53,790 nucleotides of DNA from an uncultured Pelagibacteraceae bacterium (GTDB lineage: Bacteria > Pseudomonadota > Alphaproteobacteria > Pelagibacterales > Pelagibacteraceae), in contig CABYUS010000003.1 of NCBI GenBank assembly GCA_902522225.1, forward strand, positions 1 through 53,790, written 5' to 3'. Positions 38,210-47,800 of the stretch are shown in pieces (the first letter of the stretch is position 1; each line of letters starts with the position of its first letter). Under the pieces are notes generated by a model. The model had not been told where the DNA came from. It did not search any database and saw only the letters and a program-made list of their open reading frames with translations. Both the position numbers and the translations under genes were made by a program.

Positions 38210-40984
38210 ATGGATAAAATAAAAAAAACTGATCATTTTTATTTAATCGATGGGTCAGGATATATATTTAGAGCATATTATGCTTTACCACCTTTAACTC
38301 GTAAAAGCGATGGAATGCCAACTGGTGCTGTGAATGGATTTTGTAATATGCTTTACAAGCTTTTAGAAGACTCAAAATCCAAAGATAACATACAACGACC
38401 CACCCATTTTGCAGTTATTTTTGACTCAGCAAGAAAAAATTTTAGAAATAAAATATATAAAGACTATAAAGCTAACAGAAGCGAAGCTCCCGATGACTTA
38501 GTTCCTCAATTTAATTACATAAGAAAATCAGTTGAAGCTTTTAATCTCCCATCAATTGAAATGCTAAATTATGAAGCCGACGATTTAATAGCAACATATG
38601 CAGAGCAAATATTAAATGAGGGAGCAAAAGTAACCATCGTTTCTTCTGACAAAGATCTTATGCAATTATATAAAAAAAATGTTCGTATTTATGACCCTAT
38701 GAAAAATAAATTTATTTCAAATGAAGATATTGTAAGTAAATTTGGTGTTAATGCTGAAAAAGTTATTGAGGTACAGGCATTGGCTGGTGACAGCAGTGAC
38801 AATGTTCCAGGTGTTCCAGGTATTGGTGTAAAAACAGCAGCTGAGTTAATAAACAAATACGGAACTGTAGAAAAATTATTACAAAATGCTGATGAAATTA
38901 AACAAAATAAAAGGAGAGAAACTATTTTAGAGAATAAAGAAAAAGCATTGATCAGTAAAAAATTAGTTACTTTAAAAAAAGATGTTCCAATTAAAGACAG
39001 GATTCAAGATTTTGAATTGAAGGAAATAAACAAAGCTAGATTATATAATTTTTTAAGAGAAATGGAATTTAATAGACTTTTAAGCCAAGTGATATCTTTT
39101 TATGGAGAAGCAGAAACCATAAAAAGCATAAGCAAAGGAACTCATCAATCAAAATTAGAAAAAGAATATTTTAAAAATTATAAATTAATTAAAAAAATAG
39201 ATGAAATAGATTATTGGATTAAAAAAGCTGAAGAAAAAGGAGAAATTGCGATTGATACCGAAACATCATCTTTGGATCCACAGACGGCAAATCTTTTAGG
39301 AGTTTCACTTTGCTTTGAAGCTGGAGAGGCTTGTTATATACCAATTGGGCATGAAAAAAATGTAAGCTTAGATTTAGAAAAAGTAATCAAAAAAATTAAA
39401 AATTTTTTGGAGGATTCAAGCATAAAAAAAATTGGTCAAAATATAAAATTTGATTATATAGTGCTTTATCATCATGGGATAAATATGACATCAATGGAAG
39501 ATACTATGCTCATGTCGTACACTTTAGATGCAGGCAAAAATAGGCACAATATGGATACTCTTGCTGAAATTCATTTAAATCATAAAACAATATCTTACAA
39601 AGATATTGTTGGATCTGGAAAAAAACAGATTAACTTTAGTGAAGTAGATGTTTCAAAAGCCAAAGATTATGCTGCTGAGGATGCAGATGTTACTTACCGC
39701 CTTTTTAAAATCTTTGAAAAAAATTTAAAATCTGAAACATTGAAAGAGATTTACGAAATTTTTGAAAAACCTTTCATTAAAATTTTGGCATTAATGGAGA
39801 TTAACGGTGTAAAAATAGACAGTGCTTTTCTGGATGATTTATCAAAAAAATTTGAGAAAAAAATAAAAAATCTAGAAACAAAAATTTTTAAAATTTCAAA
39901 AAAAGAGTTCAATATCGGTTCAACTAAGCAACTTGGCGAGATAATGTACAATGAATTAAAAATATCTGCATTGAAAAAAACTAGAAAAGGAAGCTTTGCA
40001 ACAAGTGCAACCGTTATGGAAGACCTAGCATATAAGGGACATGAGCTTCCAAAATTGATTTTAGAATGGAGACAAATATCTAAACTTAAAAATACATATT
40101 CAGAATCTTTACCTACTTTTGTAAATAACAAAACTAAAAGAGTACATACTTCTTTTTTACTTGCAGCTACTTCCACAGGAAGATTAGCATCCAGCGATCC
40201 TAACTTACAGAATATACCTATTAAAACTGATGATGGTAAAAATATAAGAAAATCTTTTATAGCTGAAAAGAATAATCTTTTGGTTTCCGCTGATTATAAT
40301 CAAATTGAAATGAGAATACTTGCAGATTTAGCAGATGTAAAAGAACTTAAAAAAGCTTTTAAAAATAATGAGGACATTCATACATTAACTGCAAGTCAAG
40401 TATTTAACTTAGATATTAAAAAGGTTGACAGTGACACTAGAAGGAAGGCTAAAGCAATAAATTTTGGAATTATATACGGAATTTCACAGTATGGACTTGC
40501 CAAACAAATAATGGTTTCGAATGTTGAAGCACAAGAGTTTCTTAACTCGTATTTTAAGAAATTTCCTGAAATAAAAGATTATATGGATAGTACTATAAAA
40601 TTTTGTAGAAAAAGTGGATATGTGAATAATATTTTTGGAAGACGAACACATATCACTGGTATAAATGACAAAAATTTTAACGTAAGAAATTTTCAGGAAA
40701 GAGCTGCAATCAATGCACCAATCCAGGGATCTGCATCGGAAATAATGAGACTTGCAATGATTAGAATCCATAAACTTTTAGAAAATTCAGAAAATTTAAA
40801 ATCTAAAATGTTACTGCAGATTCATGACGAATTAATATTTGAGGTACCTAAAAATGAAGTTAAAAAAACATGTGAATTGATAGAAAACGAAATGTCCAGT
40901 GTAAGTAAAAGTGATTTACATGCTTTTTCAATACCTTTAACTGTTGATATAAATTCAGGAGAAAACTGGGGAATACTTCATTAG
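38210..40984 (+). CDS. polA: DNA polymerase I
   Basis: This repair and Okazaki-fragment polymerase is complete at 924 residues. The N-terminal 5' nuclease begins LIDGSGYIFRAYYALPPLTRKSDGMPTGAVNGF and includes EADDLIATYA and GDSSDNVPGVPGIGVKTA. The middle 3'-5' exonuclease keeps its catalytic acids (AIDTETSSLD near residue 346; AAEDADVTYRLF), so proofreading is probably active. Polymerase motifs are SADYNQIEMRILADLA (A, about 693), RRKAKAINFGIIYGIS (B) and QIHDELIFEVP (C, about 870). It stands alone, divergent from the ABC gene, with AAGG 12 bases before ATG. Confidence 0.97.
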   Translation: MDKIKKTDHFYLIDGSGYIFRAYYALPPLTRKSDGMPTGAVNGFCNMLYKLLEDSKSKDNIQRPTHFAVIFDSARKNFRNKIYKDYKANRSEAPDDLVPQFNYIRKSVEAFNLPSIEMLNYEADDLIATYAEQILNEGAKVTIVSSDKDLMQLYKKNVRIYDPMKNKFISNEDIVSKFGVNAEKVIEVQALAGDSSDNVPGVPGIGVKTAAELINKYGTVEKLLQNADEIKQNKRRETILENKEKALISKKLVTLKKDVPIKDRIQDFELKEINKARLYNFLREMEFNRLLSQVISFYGEAETIKSISKGTHQSKLEKEYFKNYKLIKKIDEIDYWIKKAEEKGEIAIDTETSSLDPQTANLLGVSLCFEAGEACYIPIGHEKNVSLDLEKVIKKIKNFLEDSSIKKIGQNIKFDYIVLYHHGINMTSMEDTMLMSYTLDAGKNRHNMDTLAEIHLNHKTISYKDIVGSGKKQINFSEVDVSKAKDYAAEDADVTYRLFKIFEKNLKSETLKEIYEIFEKPFIKILALMEINGVKIDSAFLDDLSKKFEKKIKNLETKIFKISKKEFNIGSTKQLGEIMYNELKISALKKTRKGSFATSATVMEDLAYKGHELPKLILEWRQISKLKNTYSESLPTFVNNKTKRVHTSFLLAATSTGRLASSDPNLQNIPIKTDDGKNIRKSFIAEKNNLLVSADYNQIEMRILADLADVKELKKAFKNNEDIHTLTASQVFNLDIKKVDSDTRRKAKAINFGIIYGISQYGLAKQIMVSNVEAQEFLNSYFKKFPEIKDYMDSTIKFCRKSGYVNNIFGRRTHITGINDKNFNVRNFQERAAINAPIQGSASEIMRLAMIRIHKLLENSENLKSKMLLQIHDELIFEVPKNEVKKTCELIENEMSSVSKSDLHAFSIPLTVDINSGENWGILH

Positions 40985-40999
40985 TTACTTTTTCTTGCC

Positions 41000-41017
41000 C
41001 AATTTAGAACAATTTAG
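41000..41017 (+). repeat. Direct repeat CAATTTAG x2 upstream of chvI
   Basis: Two perfect copies of CAATTTAG (41000-41007 and 41010-41017) are spaced exactly 10 bases start to start, in the 50-base gap between polA and chvI. OmpR-family regulators such as ChvI bind tandem half-sites about one helical turn apart, so this could be an autoregulatory operator. The sequence is simple and AT-rich, so chance is a serious alternative. Confidence 0.35.
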
Positions 41018-41034
41018 TATTTTTAATATCTAAA

Positions 41035-41733
41035 ATGAAAGAAACTATTGCATTAGTTGACGATGATAGAAATATCTTAACAAGTATTAGCATAGCATTG
41101 GAAAAAGAGGGGTATAGCATACAAACTTATCTTGATGGAGAAAGTGCTTTAGTAGGACTTACAAGAACTCCACCGGATCTTGCGGTTATTGATATCAAGA
41201 TGCCTAAAATGGATGGTGAGGAGTTACTTAAAAAATTGAGAAAAAAAACTTCACTTCCAGTAATTTTCTTAACTTCTAAAGATGATGAAATTGATGAGTT
41301 ACTTGGATTAAAGTTAGGAGCTGATGATTTTGTAAAAAAATCTGGAGGTTTTTCAATTAAAGTTTTAATTGAAAGAATTAAAGTTCAGCTAAGGAAAAAA
41401 AATAACAATATCGAAGATACAAAAAATATAATTTCTCACGGAAAATTAAAGCTTGATTCGTCCCAATTAGAATGTGAGTGGGGTGGTATGCAATTACCTG
41501 ATAAACTCACTACAACAGAATTTTTAATTGTAAAAGAATTGGCAAAAAGACCTGGAATTATCAAAGAAAGATCGCAACTAATGGATATTGCTTACCGTGA
41601 AGATACTGAGATTGAAGACAGAACTATAGACAGTCATGTTAAGAGAATAAGGAAAAAATTTAAGAAAGTTGATACAAATTTTTCAGCAATTGAAACTAGA
41701 TATGGAAGTGGTTATAGATGGAATGTTAGTTAA
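41035..41733 (+). CDS. chvI: ChvI-type response regulator (OmpR family)
   Basis: This 232-residue protein has a receiver domain (IALVDDDRNILTSISIALEKEGY; phospho-acceptor Asp in LAVIDIKMPKMDGEE; LTSKDDEIDELLGLKLGADDFVKK). It also has a C-terminal winged-helix DNA-binding domain (LTTTEFLIVKELAKRPGIIKERSQLMD ... RTIDSHVKRIRKKF). The close resemblance of both parts, together with the ChvG-like kinase next door, points to the alphaproteobacterial ChvI/ChvG pair, which responds to envelope and acid stress. Its stop overlaps the chvG ATG (TAATG). Confidence 0.93.
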   Translation: MKETIALVDDDRNILTSISIALEKEGYSIQTYLDGESALVGLTRTPPDLAVIDIKMPKMDGEELLKKLRKKTSLPVIFLTSKDDEIDELLGLKLGADDFVKKSGGFSIKVLIERIKVQLRKKNNNIEDTKNIISHGKLKLDSSQLECEWGGMQLPDKLTTTEFLIVKELAKRPGIIKERSQLMDIAYREDTEIEDRTIDSHVKRIRKKFKKVDTNFSAIETRYGSGYRWNVS

Positions 41734-43271
41734 TGTTTAATACTAAAAGCAAAAATTCATCAATATTAAAAAAATTTCTCATAATTAATTTTATCTTAAT
41801 GGTAATTATTGGAGTTCTTACATATCTTTACATTAATTCTGTCCAACCTAATTTAATAAAAAAAAAAACAATTAAACATACCCAAATAATTGAGAATACT
41901 GTTGATCATATTAAAAGATTAGATATCAAATTTGAGGAGAATGATATTAAAAATTTTTTATTATCTACTCGTTTTTTATTTCAGAATTTAGATAGAGTAA
42001 TATTTTTTAATAATGATTTAGTATTACTCGCTGATACAGACACATTTGATTTAGATCCAAAGGCTTTTTCGAGAAGTTTTGACATAATTGAAGAAACAAA
42101 AGTATTAGAAGATGTTGATGAAAATAATTCTTCGACTCAAGTATTTAAAAATAAATTTAAAGACTCGATAAGTAAAAATTTATTAGAATATGAAAATTCA
42201 AAAAATCTTGGCAAGCCATTTACCATCATCGAAGAAACGTATAGTCAGTTTTTATTAATAACAATTAAGAATGTTAAAATTAAAGATAAAAATATCGGTT
42301 TTTTAGTAGTTGCTGAAAATGCTAATGAAATTAGAGCCGCTATAAATGAAAGAAAAAATTTTACGACAAGAACTTCAATCATAGTAGTATTAGTAATCAT
42401 AATATTTTCTATAATACTGAATAAATACTTTTTAAAACCAATAAAAAATTTAGTTGATTATACAAAAATTGTTAAAGAAAAAAGTAAAAGAAAATCTAAT
42501 ATTGAAATTTTAAAAAAAAGAAAAGATGAATTGGGAACACTATCCAAATCTTTAGATGATATGACTGTAGATCTTCACAAAAGAATTAATATTGCAGAGA
42601 ATTTTTCAACTGACTTAGTCCACGAAATTAGAAATCCACTAGCTTCACTAAAAAGTGCAGCCGAAATCATTAGAGAAACTGAAGACAGGAGTCAGAGAGA
42701 AAAATTAGTCAATATTCTTTCACATGATGTGCAGCGTATAGAAAGACTTATCACTGACTACTCACAAATGTTGAAGGATGAGGTTGTTATGAGCACTGAA
42801 AAAATGAAGAAAATTGATCTTAAACCTATAATAGAATCAGTGGTTGATGATTACAATAACATTTATGTTTCTAAAAGAGGAATAAATATAGATCTCCAAA
42901 TTCAAGATAAAAATGAGAATTTCTTTATTTTAGGAATTGAAAATAGAATAGAACAAATTTTGGCGAATTTATTAGATAATGCAATATCATTTAGCCAAGA
43001 TAACACACGCATAAATGTAAAACTTGAGATTAAAAAAAACAATTTGGTCATATTAAAAGTTATAGATCAAGGAAGAGGTTTTAAAGAACAAAAATTGGAA
43101 AGGATTTTTGATAGATTTTATAGCAACAGACCAGATAAATTTGGGGAACATTCTGGTTTGGGCTTAAATATTGTCAAAAACTTAGTCGATTTACATGGAG
43201 GAAACGTTAATGCGTCGAATAATCTCAAAAACAAAGGTGCAAAAATTGAAATATCTTTCTCTCAGGCATAA
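41733..43271 (+). CDS. chvG: ChvG-type sensor histidine kinase
   Basis: This is an inner-membrane kinase of 512 residues. One membrane helix is at about residues 15-35 and a second at about 213-232, enclosing a periplasmic sensor domain of roughly 175 residues. A HAMP linker (KPIKNLVDYTKIV...) follows. The H box is STDLVHEIRNPLASLKSAAE. The ATPase domain has the N box LANLLDNAISFSQ, then DQGRGF and HSGLGLNIVKNLVDLHGG. In many alphaproteobacteria hprK and PTS genes follow; here ahcY comes next. The stop codon lies within a small GC-rich inverted repeat (43263-43280). Confidence 0.93.
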   Translation: MFNTKSKNSSILKKFLIINFILMVIIGVLTYLYINSVQPNLIKKKTIKHTQIIENTVDHIKRLDIKFEENDIKNFLLSTRFLFQNLDRVIFFNNDLVLLADTDTFDLDPKAFSRSFDIIEETKVLEDVDENNSSTQVFKNKFKDSISKNLLEYENSKNLGKPFTIIEETYSQFLLITIKNVKIKDKNIGFLVVAENANEIRAAINERKNFTTRTSIIVVLVIIIFSIILNKYFLKPIKNLVDYTKIVKEKSKRKSNIEILKKRKDELGTLSKSLDDMTVDLHKRINIAENFSTDLVHEIRNPLASLKSAAEIIRETEDRSQREKLVNILSHDVQRIERLITDYSQMLKDEVVMSTEKMKKIDLKPIIESVVDDYNNIYVSKRGINIDLQIQDKNENFFILGIENRIEQILANLLDNAISFSQDNTRINVKLEIKKNNLVILKVIDQGRGFKEQKLERIFDRFYSNRPDKFGEHSGLGLNIVKNLVDLHGGNVNASNNLKNKGAKIEISFSQA

Positions 43272-43334
43272 TCAAGCCTGTTAATAAATTAAAATTATAT
43301 TTGATTATTAGAAATTATATTGTTAAAAGCTGGC

Positions 43335-44621
43335 ATGCAAGATTACAAAGTAAAAAATATTTCCGAAGCAGATTTTGGCAGAAAAGAAATTTCCTTAGCA
43401 GAAACAGAGATGCCGGGTTTAATGGCATTAAGAAAAGAATATAAAGGTAAACACCCCCTAAAAGGAGCAAGAATTGTTGGATGTCTTCATATGACAATTC
43501 AAACAGCTGTATTAATTGAAACGTTAGTAGACTTAGGTGCTGATGTAAGATGGTCATCTTGTAACATTTTTTCTACGCAAGACCATGCAGCAGCAGCAAT
43601 TGCAAAAGCTGGTATACCTGTATTTGCTTGGAAAGGCGAAACAGAGGAAGAATATTGGTGGTGCGTAAAGCAATCTATTGAAGGAAAAGAAGGTTGGAAA
43701 CCAAACATGATACTTGATGATGGTGGAGATCTGACTGCTTTAATGCATAAAGATTATAAAGATTTAATGAAGGATATTAAAGGTCTTTCAGAGGAAACTA
43801 CTACTGGTGTATTGGCTCTTAAGAAAATGGAAAAAGAAGGCACTTTGCTTGTTCCAGCAATAAATGTAAATGATTCAGTAACAAAATCAAAATTTGATAA
43901 CTTATATGGTTGCAGAGAAAGTTTAGTAGACGGCATTAAAAGAGCAACCGATGTAATGATGTCAGGTAAGGTTGCGATTGTTGCGGGCTTTGGTGATGTT
44001 GGCAAAGGAAGCGCAGCTTCACTAAGAATGAGCGGCGCAAGAGTAATGGTAACCGAAACAGATCCTATCTGTGCTCTACAAGCAGCTATGGAAGGTTATG
44101 AAGTAGTTCGAATGGACGATATGATTGGAGAGGCAGATATAATTTGTACTGCTACTGGAAATAAAGATATTGTGACCGCAGATCACATGAGAGCGATGAA
44201 GGATAGAGCAATACTTTGTAATATAGGACATTTTGATAACGAGATACAAGTAGAGGCATTAAAAAATTATAAATGGGATGAGATTAAACCACAGGTCCAC
44301 GAGATTACTTTTCCAGATGATAAAAGAATTATACTTTTAGCAGAAGGGAGATTAGTGAATTTAGGATGTGCAACTGGTCACCCAAGTTTTGTTATGAGTG
44401 CGTCATTCACAAATCAAGTAACGGCTCAAATTGAACTATGGAATAACTCTGATAATTATGAAAAGAAAGTTTATGTATTACCAAAGCATTTAGATGAAAA
44501 GGTAGCAATGCTTCATCTAGAAAAAGTTGGTGCTAAGTTAACAAAACTCTCAAAAGATCAAGCAGATTATATAAGTGTTAAACAAGAAGGACCTTATAAA
44601 CCTGACGCCTATAGATACTAG
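43335..44621 (+). CDS. ahcY: Adenosylhomocysteinase
   Basis: AhcY hydrolyses S-adenosylhomocysteine to adenosine and homocysteine, which keeps methylation running. I chose ATG 43335, which gives [23 protein letters not shown], the usual N-terminus; a TTG at 43320 is less likely. Substrate-binding blocks are [33 protein letters not shown] and ILDDGGDLT. The NAD motif is [22 protein letters not shown], with TATGNKDI further on. The C-terminus ends [12 protein letters not shown], the canonical Lys-Tyr tail that reaches the neighbouring subunit. The length of 428 residues is typical of the shorter form lacking the plant/actinobacterial insert. Confidence 0.96.
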   Translation: MQDYKVKNISEADFGRKEISLAETEMPGLMALRKEYKGKHPLKGARIVGCLHMTIQTAVLIETLVDLGADVRWSSCNIFSTQDHAAAAIAKAGIPVFAWKGETEEEYWWCVKQSIEGKEGWKPNMILDDGGDLTALMHKDYKDLMKDIKGLSEETTTGVLALKKMEKEGTLLVPAINVNDSVTKSKFDNLYGCRESLVDGIKRATDVMMSGKVAIVAGFGDVGKGSAASLRMSGARVMVTETDPICALQAAMEGYEVVRMDDMIGEADIICTATGNKDIVTADHMRAMKDRAILCNIGHFDNEIQVEALKNYKWDEIKPQVHEITFPDDKRIILLAEGRLVNLGCATGHPSFVMSASFTNQVTAQIELWNNSDNYEKKVYVLPKHLDEKVAMLHLEKVGAKLTKLSKDQADYISVKQEGPYKPDAYRY

Positions 44622-44633
44622 CCTAACGGCAAG

Positions 44634-45083
44634 ATGAGAAATTCATCTATAAATCAAATAAAAGATCTAGCAGTTCAAATTTCCTTAACTCTTAAAAACG
44701 GAGATTTTTTGTTTTTATATGGAGATATAGGTGTTGGAAAAACAACTTTTACAAGATTTTTAATTAATAATCTTCAAAAAAAATATAAAAAAACTCAGAC
44801 AGAAATACTTAGCCCTACTTTTAATATAGCTTTTGAGTATAATATAAAAAATCAAATTGTAAGACATTTTGATCTCTACAGAATTAAAAAAAAATTTGAA
44901 ATAAATAACATTGGTTTATTTGAAGAGACGGATAATGCAATAACAATTGTAGAATGGCCAGAATTAATTAAAAAAAAACCAAAAAATTATATTAAAATAA
45001 GTTTTGAATATTCAAAAAAAATAGATGAGAGAAATTTAAGAATTAGTCCATATGGAAGGTGCAAAGAATATGAAATTAATTAA
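44634..45083 (+). CDS. tsaE: tRNA threonylcarbamoyladenosine biosynthesis ATPase TsaE
   Basis: TsaE is the ATPase that cycles the TsaBD complex making t6A37 in ANN-decoding tRNAs. The 149-residue protein has the P-loop FLYGDIGVGKTTFTRFLIN. SPTFNIAFEYN, HFDLYRIK and NAITIVEWPELI are further blocks in the expected order. A neighbouring amgK-murU pair is the usual alphaproteobacterial context. It begins 12 bases after ahcY and overlaps the next gene. Confidence 0.92.
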   Translation: MRNSSINQIKDLAVQISLTLKNGDFLFLYGDIGVGKTTFTRFLINNLQKKYKKTQTEILSPTFNIAFEYNIKNQIVRHFDLYRIKKKFEINNIGLFEETDNAITIVEWPELIKKKPKNYIKISFEYSKKIDERNLRISPYGRCKEYEIN

Positions 45084-45990
45084 AGGAGATGCATCTGAAA
45101 GAAAATTTTTTAGAAAAAAAAATAATAAAACATCAAAAATAATAATTAAATCAAACACTAATAAAAAAAAAAATTTACTAGATTATGCCTCTGTAAATAA
45201 AATTTTACTTAAAAATAAAATTAGGGCGCCTAAGCTTATAAATGAAAATTATAAAAAAAATTTAATTGAGGTAGAGGATTTAGGAGATAAAACTTTATTT
45301 AAATTATTTAAGAAATTAAAAACTAATAAACAAGTTGAGTTTTATAAGAAAGTTATTGATGAATTAATTAAACTGCAGAATATTAAAACTAAACAAATAA
45401 AAAATTTTAAAAATAAATATTACAAAATTCCTAATTATTCTTATGATATATTAAAAAGTGAAGTAAATTTATTTTTTGATTGGTATTTAAAATATAAATC
45501 AAAAAAAGATTGGAATACCACAAATTCACAAAAAATTCGAAAGTTAATCTATAAACTTTTAAAAATTTTAAAATTAAAGAACAAAGTTTTTGTTCACAGA
45601 GATTTTCATATTTCTAATCTAATTTTTTATAAAGAAAATATTTATTTAATTGATAATCAAGACGCAGTATTTGGAAATCCAGCTTATGATTTATGTTCAT
45701 TAGTAGACGATGTAAGATATGAAACTTCAAATAGTGTAAAAAATAAATTAATAAATTATTATCTTTCCAAAAAAAAGGTAAATTTTTCCAAAAAAGACTT
45801 TATGAATGATTTTGAAATTCATAGTATCATTCGAAATTTGAAAATCATTGGGATATTCACTAGGCTATCTATAAGAGATAAAAAGCATGGGTATTTAAAA
45901 TTAATCCCACATGCATGGATATTACTTAAAAATAGGTTAAAAAATAAAAATAAATATAACAAACTTAGAATATTATTAAATCAATTATGA
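45070..45990 (+). CDS. amgK: Sugar kinase of the aminoglycoside phosphotransferase fold, probable AmgK
   Basis: This protein (306 residues from ATG 45070) has the APH/choline-kinase fold. The catalytic loop is FVHRDFHISNLIF, and the metal-binding segment is LIDNQDAVFGNPAYDLCSLVDDVRYET. Together with the following nucleotidyltransferase it matches the AmgK/MurU pair, which turns recovered MurNAc into UDP-MurNAc and bypasses de novo synthesis. AmgK phosphorylates the anomeric carbon of MurNAc/GlcNAc. A GGAAGG (45053-45058) supports the 45070 start; ATG 45052 would add six residues. Substrate identity is inferred from family and context. Confidence 0.85.
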   Translation: MKLIKGDASERKFFRKKNNKTSKIIIKSNTNKKKNLLDYASVNKILLKNKIRAPKLINENYKKNLIEVEDLGDKTLFKLFKKLKTNKQVEFYKKVIDELIKLQNIKTKQIKNFKNKYYKIPNYSYDILKSEVNLFFDWYLKYKSKKDWNTTNSQKIRKLIYKLLKILKLKNKVFVHRDFHISNLIFYKENIYLIDNQDAVFGNPAYDLCSLVDDVRYETSNSVKNKLINYYLSKKKVNFSKKDFMNDFEIHSIIRNLKIIGIFTRLSIRDKKHGYLKLIPHAWILLKNRLKNKNKYNKLRILLNQL

Positions 45991-46685
45991 AGCTAAAGAC
46001 TGCTTTAATACTGTGCGCTGGTTTTGGAAAAAGACTGATGCCACTTACTGAGAATACCCCAAAACCACTTCTTAAAGTAAATAAAATTACTTTACTCGAA
46101 AATTCTCTAAATTTATTAAGTGATCTAGGAATTAAAAAAGTACTAATAAATACTTATCATTTAGGAGATAAAATAAGAAATTTTATTAGTAATAATAATT
46201 ATAATTTTAAAATTGAAGTTTATGAGGATGGAAAAGAAATTTTGAATACAGGTGGTGGCATTAACAATTTAATTAAGAACTCAAATGAAGAAAATTTTTT
46301 AATACTAAACCCAGATACATTATGGAATAAAAATTATGCACCTTTAATAGATAAAATGGAAGAATTATATTTTTTACAGAAAAATTTAAATATATTGTTA
46401 TTAGCAAGCAAAGAAAAAAGTTTTGATAAAAATCTTATTGGTGATTTTCAATTAAAAAATTCAAATATATGTAGAGGAAATAATAATTTTGTTTATACCG
46501 GATGTCAGATAATTAATAAATCTGTATTTAAAAATATTACTAAAAAAATATTTTCAATTAATGAAATTTGGAATCAGTTGATATTTGAAAAAAAATTAAA
46601 AGGCTTTGAGAGTAACCTAGAATTTTATCATGTTACCGATTTAAGTATTTATAAAAAACTACTAGAACTTGATAAGGTCTTTTGA
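45987..46685 (+). CDS. murU: Sugar-1-phosphate nucleotidyltransferase, probable MurU
   Basis: This 232-residue nucleotidyltransferase has the signature ALILCAGFGKRLMPLTENTPKPLLKVNKITLLENSL at the start. NTGGGINNLIK, ILNPDTLWN and the family block YTGCQIINKSVF follow. In MurU this activity joins UTP with MurNAc-1-phosphate to give UDP-MurNAc. The gene overlaps amgK by four bases (ATGA type), which supports coupled action. UDP/dTDP transfer to other hexose phosphates remains possible. Its last 24 bases overlap the convergent gpmA gene. Confidence 0.85.
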   Translation: MKLKTALILCAGFGKRLMPLTENTPKPLLKVNKITLLENSLNLLSDLGIKKVLINTYHLGDKIRNFISNNNYNFKIEVYEDGKEILNTGGGINNLIKNSNEENFLILNPDTLWNKNYAPLIDKMEELYFLQKNLNILLLASKEKSFDKNLIGDFQLKNSNICRGNNNFVYTGCQIINKSVFKNITKKIFSINEIWNQLIFEKKLKGFESNLEFYHVTDLSIYKKLLELDKVF

Positions 46686-47381
46686 TCTTTGAGGATCTAA
46701 ATAACTACAGCTCATTATTTTTAAACTTTTATCAAATTTTATATACAGTGGATTGCCAGTTGGAATTTCTAATTTAGTTATGTTTTCATTATCTAAGTTG
46801 AATAAAAATTTACATATCGCTCTAATAGAGTTTCCATGCGCGGACACAATTATATTTTTACCATCAAGTAATTTATCTTCTACATTAGATTTGTAAAAAG
46901 GAATAACTCTTTCGTATGTGTCTTTTAATGACTCTGTGTCAGGTATTTTTTCTTTTGGAACTTTTTCGTAAGCCTTTATATTTAATGGATGGTATGGGTT
47001 ATTTCTATTTAATGGTTCCGGGGGATTATCCCAAGATCTTCTAAACTTATGAATTACTTCTTCACCAAATTTTTTTTTCATCTCATCTTTGTTTAATCCA
47101 GTTAAATTCCCATAATGTCTTTCATTTAATTCCCAAGCATTTAAAATTACATCATCTTTAAGTCTCAAAGTATTTAGTATTAGCTTTAATGTGTCCGTTG
47201 CTCTTTTTTGGAAAGATGAAAAAAAATAATCAAATTCTAAATTTTTTTCTTTTAATAGTTCGCCAGCTTTACATGCCTCAAGTTTACCATTTGGAGCAAG
47301 TTCTACATCTACCCATCCAGTGAATCTATTTTGCAAATTCCACTCACTTTGACCATGTCTTATTAAAATTAGATGACTCAT
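46662..47381 (-). CDS. gpmA: 2,3-bisphosphoglycerate-dependent phosphoglycerate mutase
   Basis: GpmA interconverts 3- and 2-phosphoglycerate in glycolysis and gluconeogenesis. The phosphohistidine motif LILIRHGQSEWNLQNRFTGW starts at residue 3. LNERHYGNLTGLNKDE and SRSWDNPPEPL-like WDNPPEPLNRNNPYHP are typical of the dPGM family. The second catalytic histidine is in VSAHGNSIRA. I chose ATG 47381 (MSHLILIRHG). The in-frame ATG at 47426 would add 15 residues with no family match and run into the divergent VanZ gene. Length is 239 residues. Confidence 0.95.
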   Translation of the reverse strand: MSHLILIRHGQSEWNLQNRFTGWVDVELAPNGKLEACKAGELLKEKNLEFDYFFSSFQKRATDTLKLILNTLRLKDDVILNAWELNERHYGNLTGLNKDEMKKKFGEEVIHKFRRSWDNPPEPLNRNNPYHPLNIKAYEKVPKEKIPDTESLKDTYERVIPFYKSNVEDKLLDGKNIIVSAHGNSIRAICKFLFNLDNENITKLEIPTGNPLYIKFDKSLKIMSCSYLDPQRSKDLIKF

Positions 47382-47407
47382 GAATTTTATTTTAATATAA
47401 AGTATAA

Positions 47408-47800
47408 ATGAAATACTTAAAAACAATATTTCATATTCTGAATATTCTACTAATAATTTTCTATCTATTTCCTGGGAGTATACTTGGCTGTTTTTTTTTC
47501 AATGACTGTCAAATTCAACCTCAAATAACTCGAGATTTTATCATTTCATCTAACCATTTTTATGCTTTTGGTTTATTGTCTTTTATTGGGCTGATTTATC
47601 AAAAAAGTAAAAAAATTATGTTTTTTTATTTAATTTTCTTATCGATATTTTTAGAATTGATGCACTATTTAATACCTAATAGATCATTTGAATATCAGGA
47701 TTTACTAGGCAATTTATTTGGTGTAACGATAAGTATAGTGATTATAAAGTTAATTTTATTTTTCAAGGACAAAAATGCTAAAATTGAAAAACTTAAGTAA
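47408..47800 (+). CDS. VanZ-like small membrane protein
   Basis: The protein has 130 residues and about four hydrophobic segments. Its arrangement, with SNHFYAFGLLSFIGLIYQ, FLSIFLELMHYLIPNRSFEYQDLLGNLFGVTISIVI, resembles the VanZ family, especially the HFxAF, LE..Q.. and RxxxxxDxxxNxxG patterns. VanZ-like proteins are found near cell-envelope genes but have no proven general function. It starts only 26 bases from the divergent gpmA gene and overlaps the next gene by 26 bases. Confidence 0.75.
   Translation: MKYLKTIFHILNILLIIFYLFPGSILGCFFFNDCQIQPQITRDFIISSNHFYAFGLLSFIGLIYQKSKKIMFFYLIFLSIFLELMHYLIPNRSFEYQDLLGNLFGVTISIVIIKLILFFKDKNAKIEKLK

Noticed and set aside
43263..43280. CAGGC ... GCCTG hairpin at the end of chvG as a terminator or SAH riboswitch
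   Set aside because: It has only five pairs, no T tract follows, and the ahcY leader shows no SAH-type aptamer sequence. It is noted only as a small inverted repeat.
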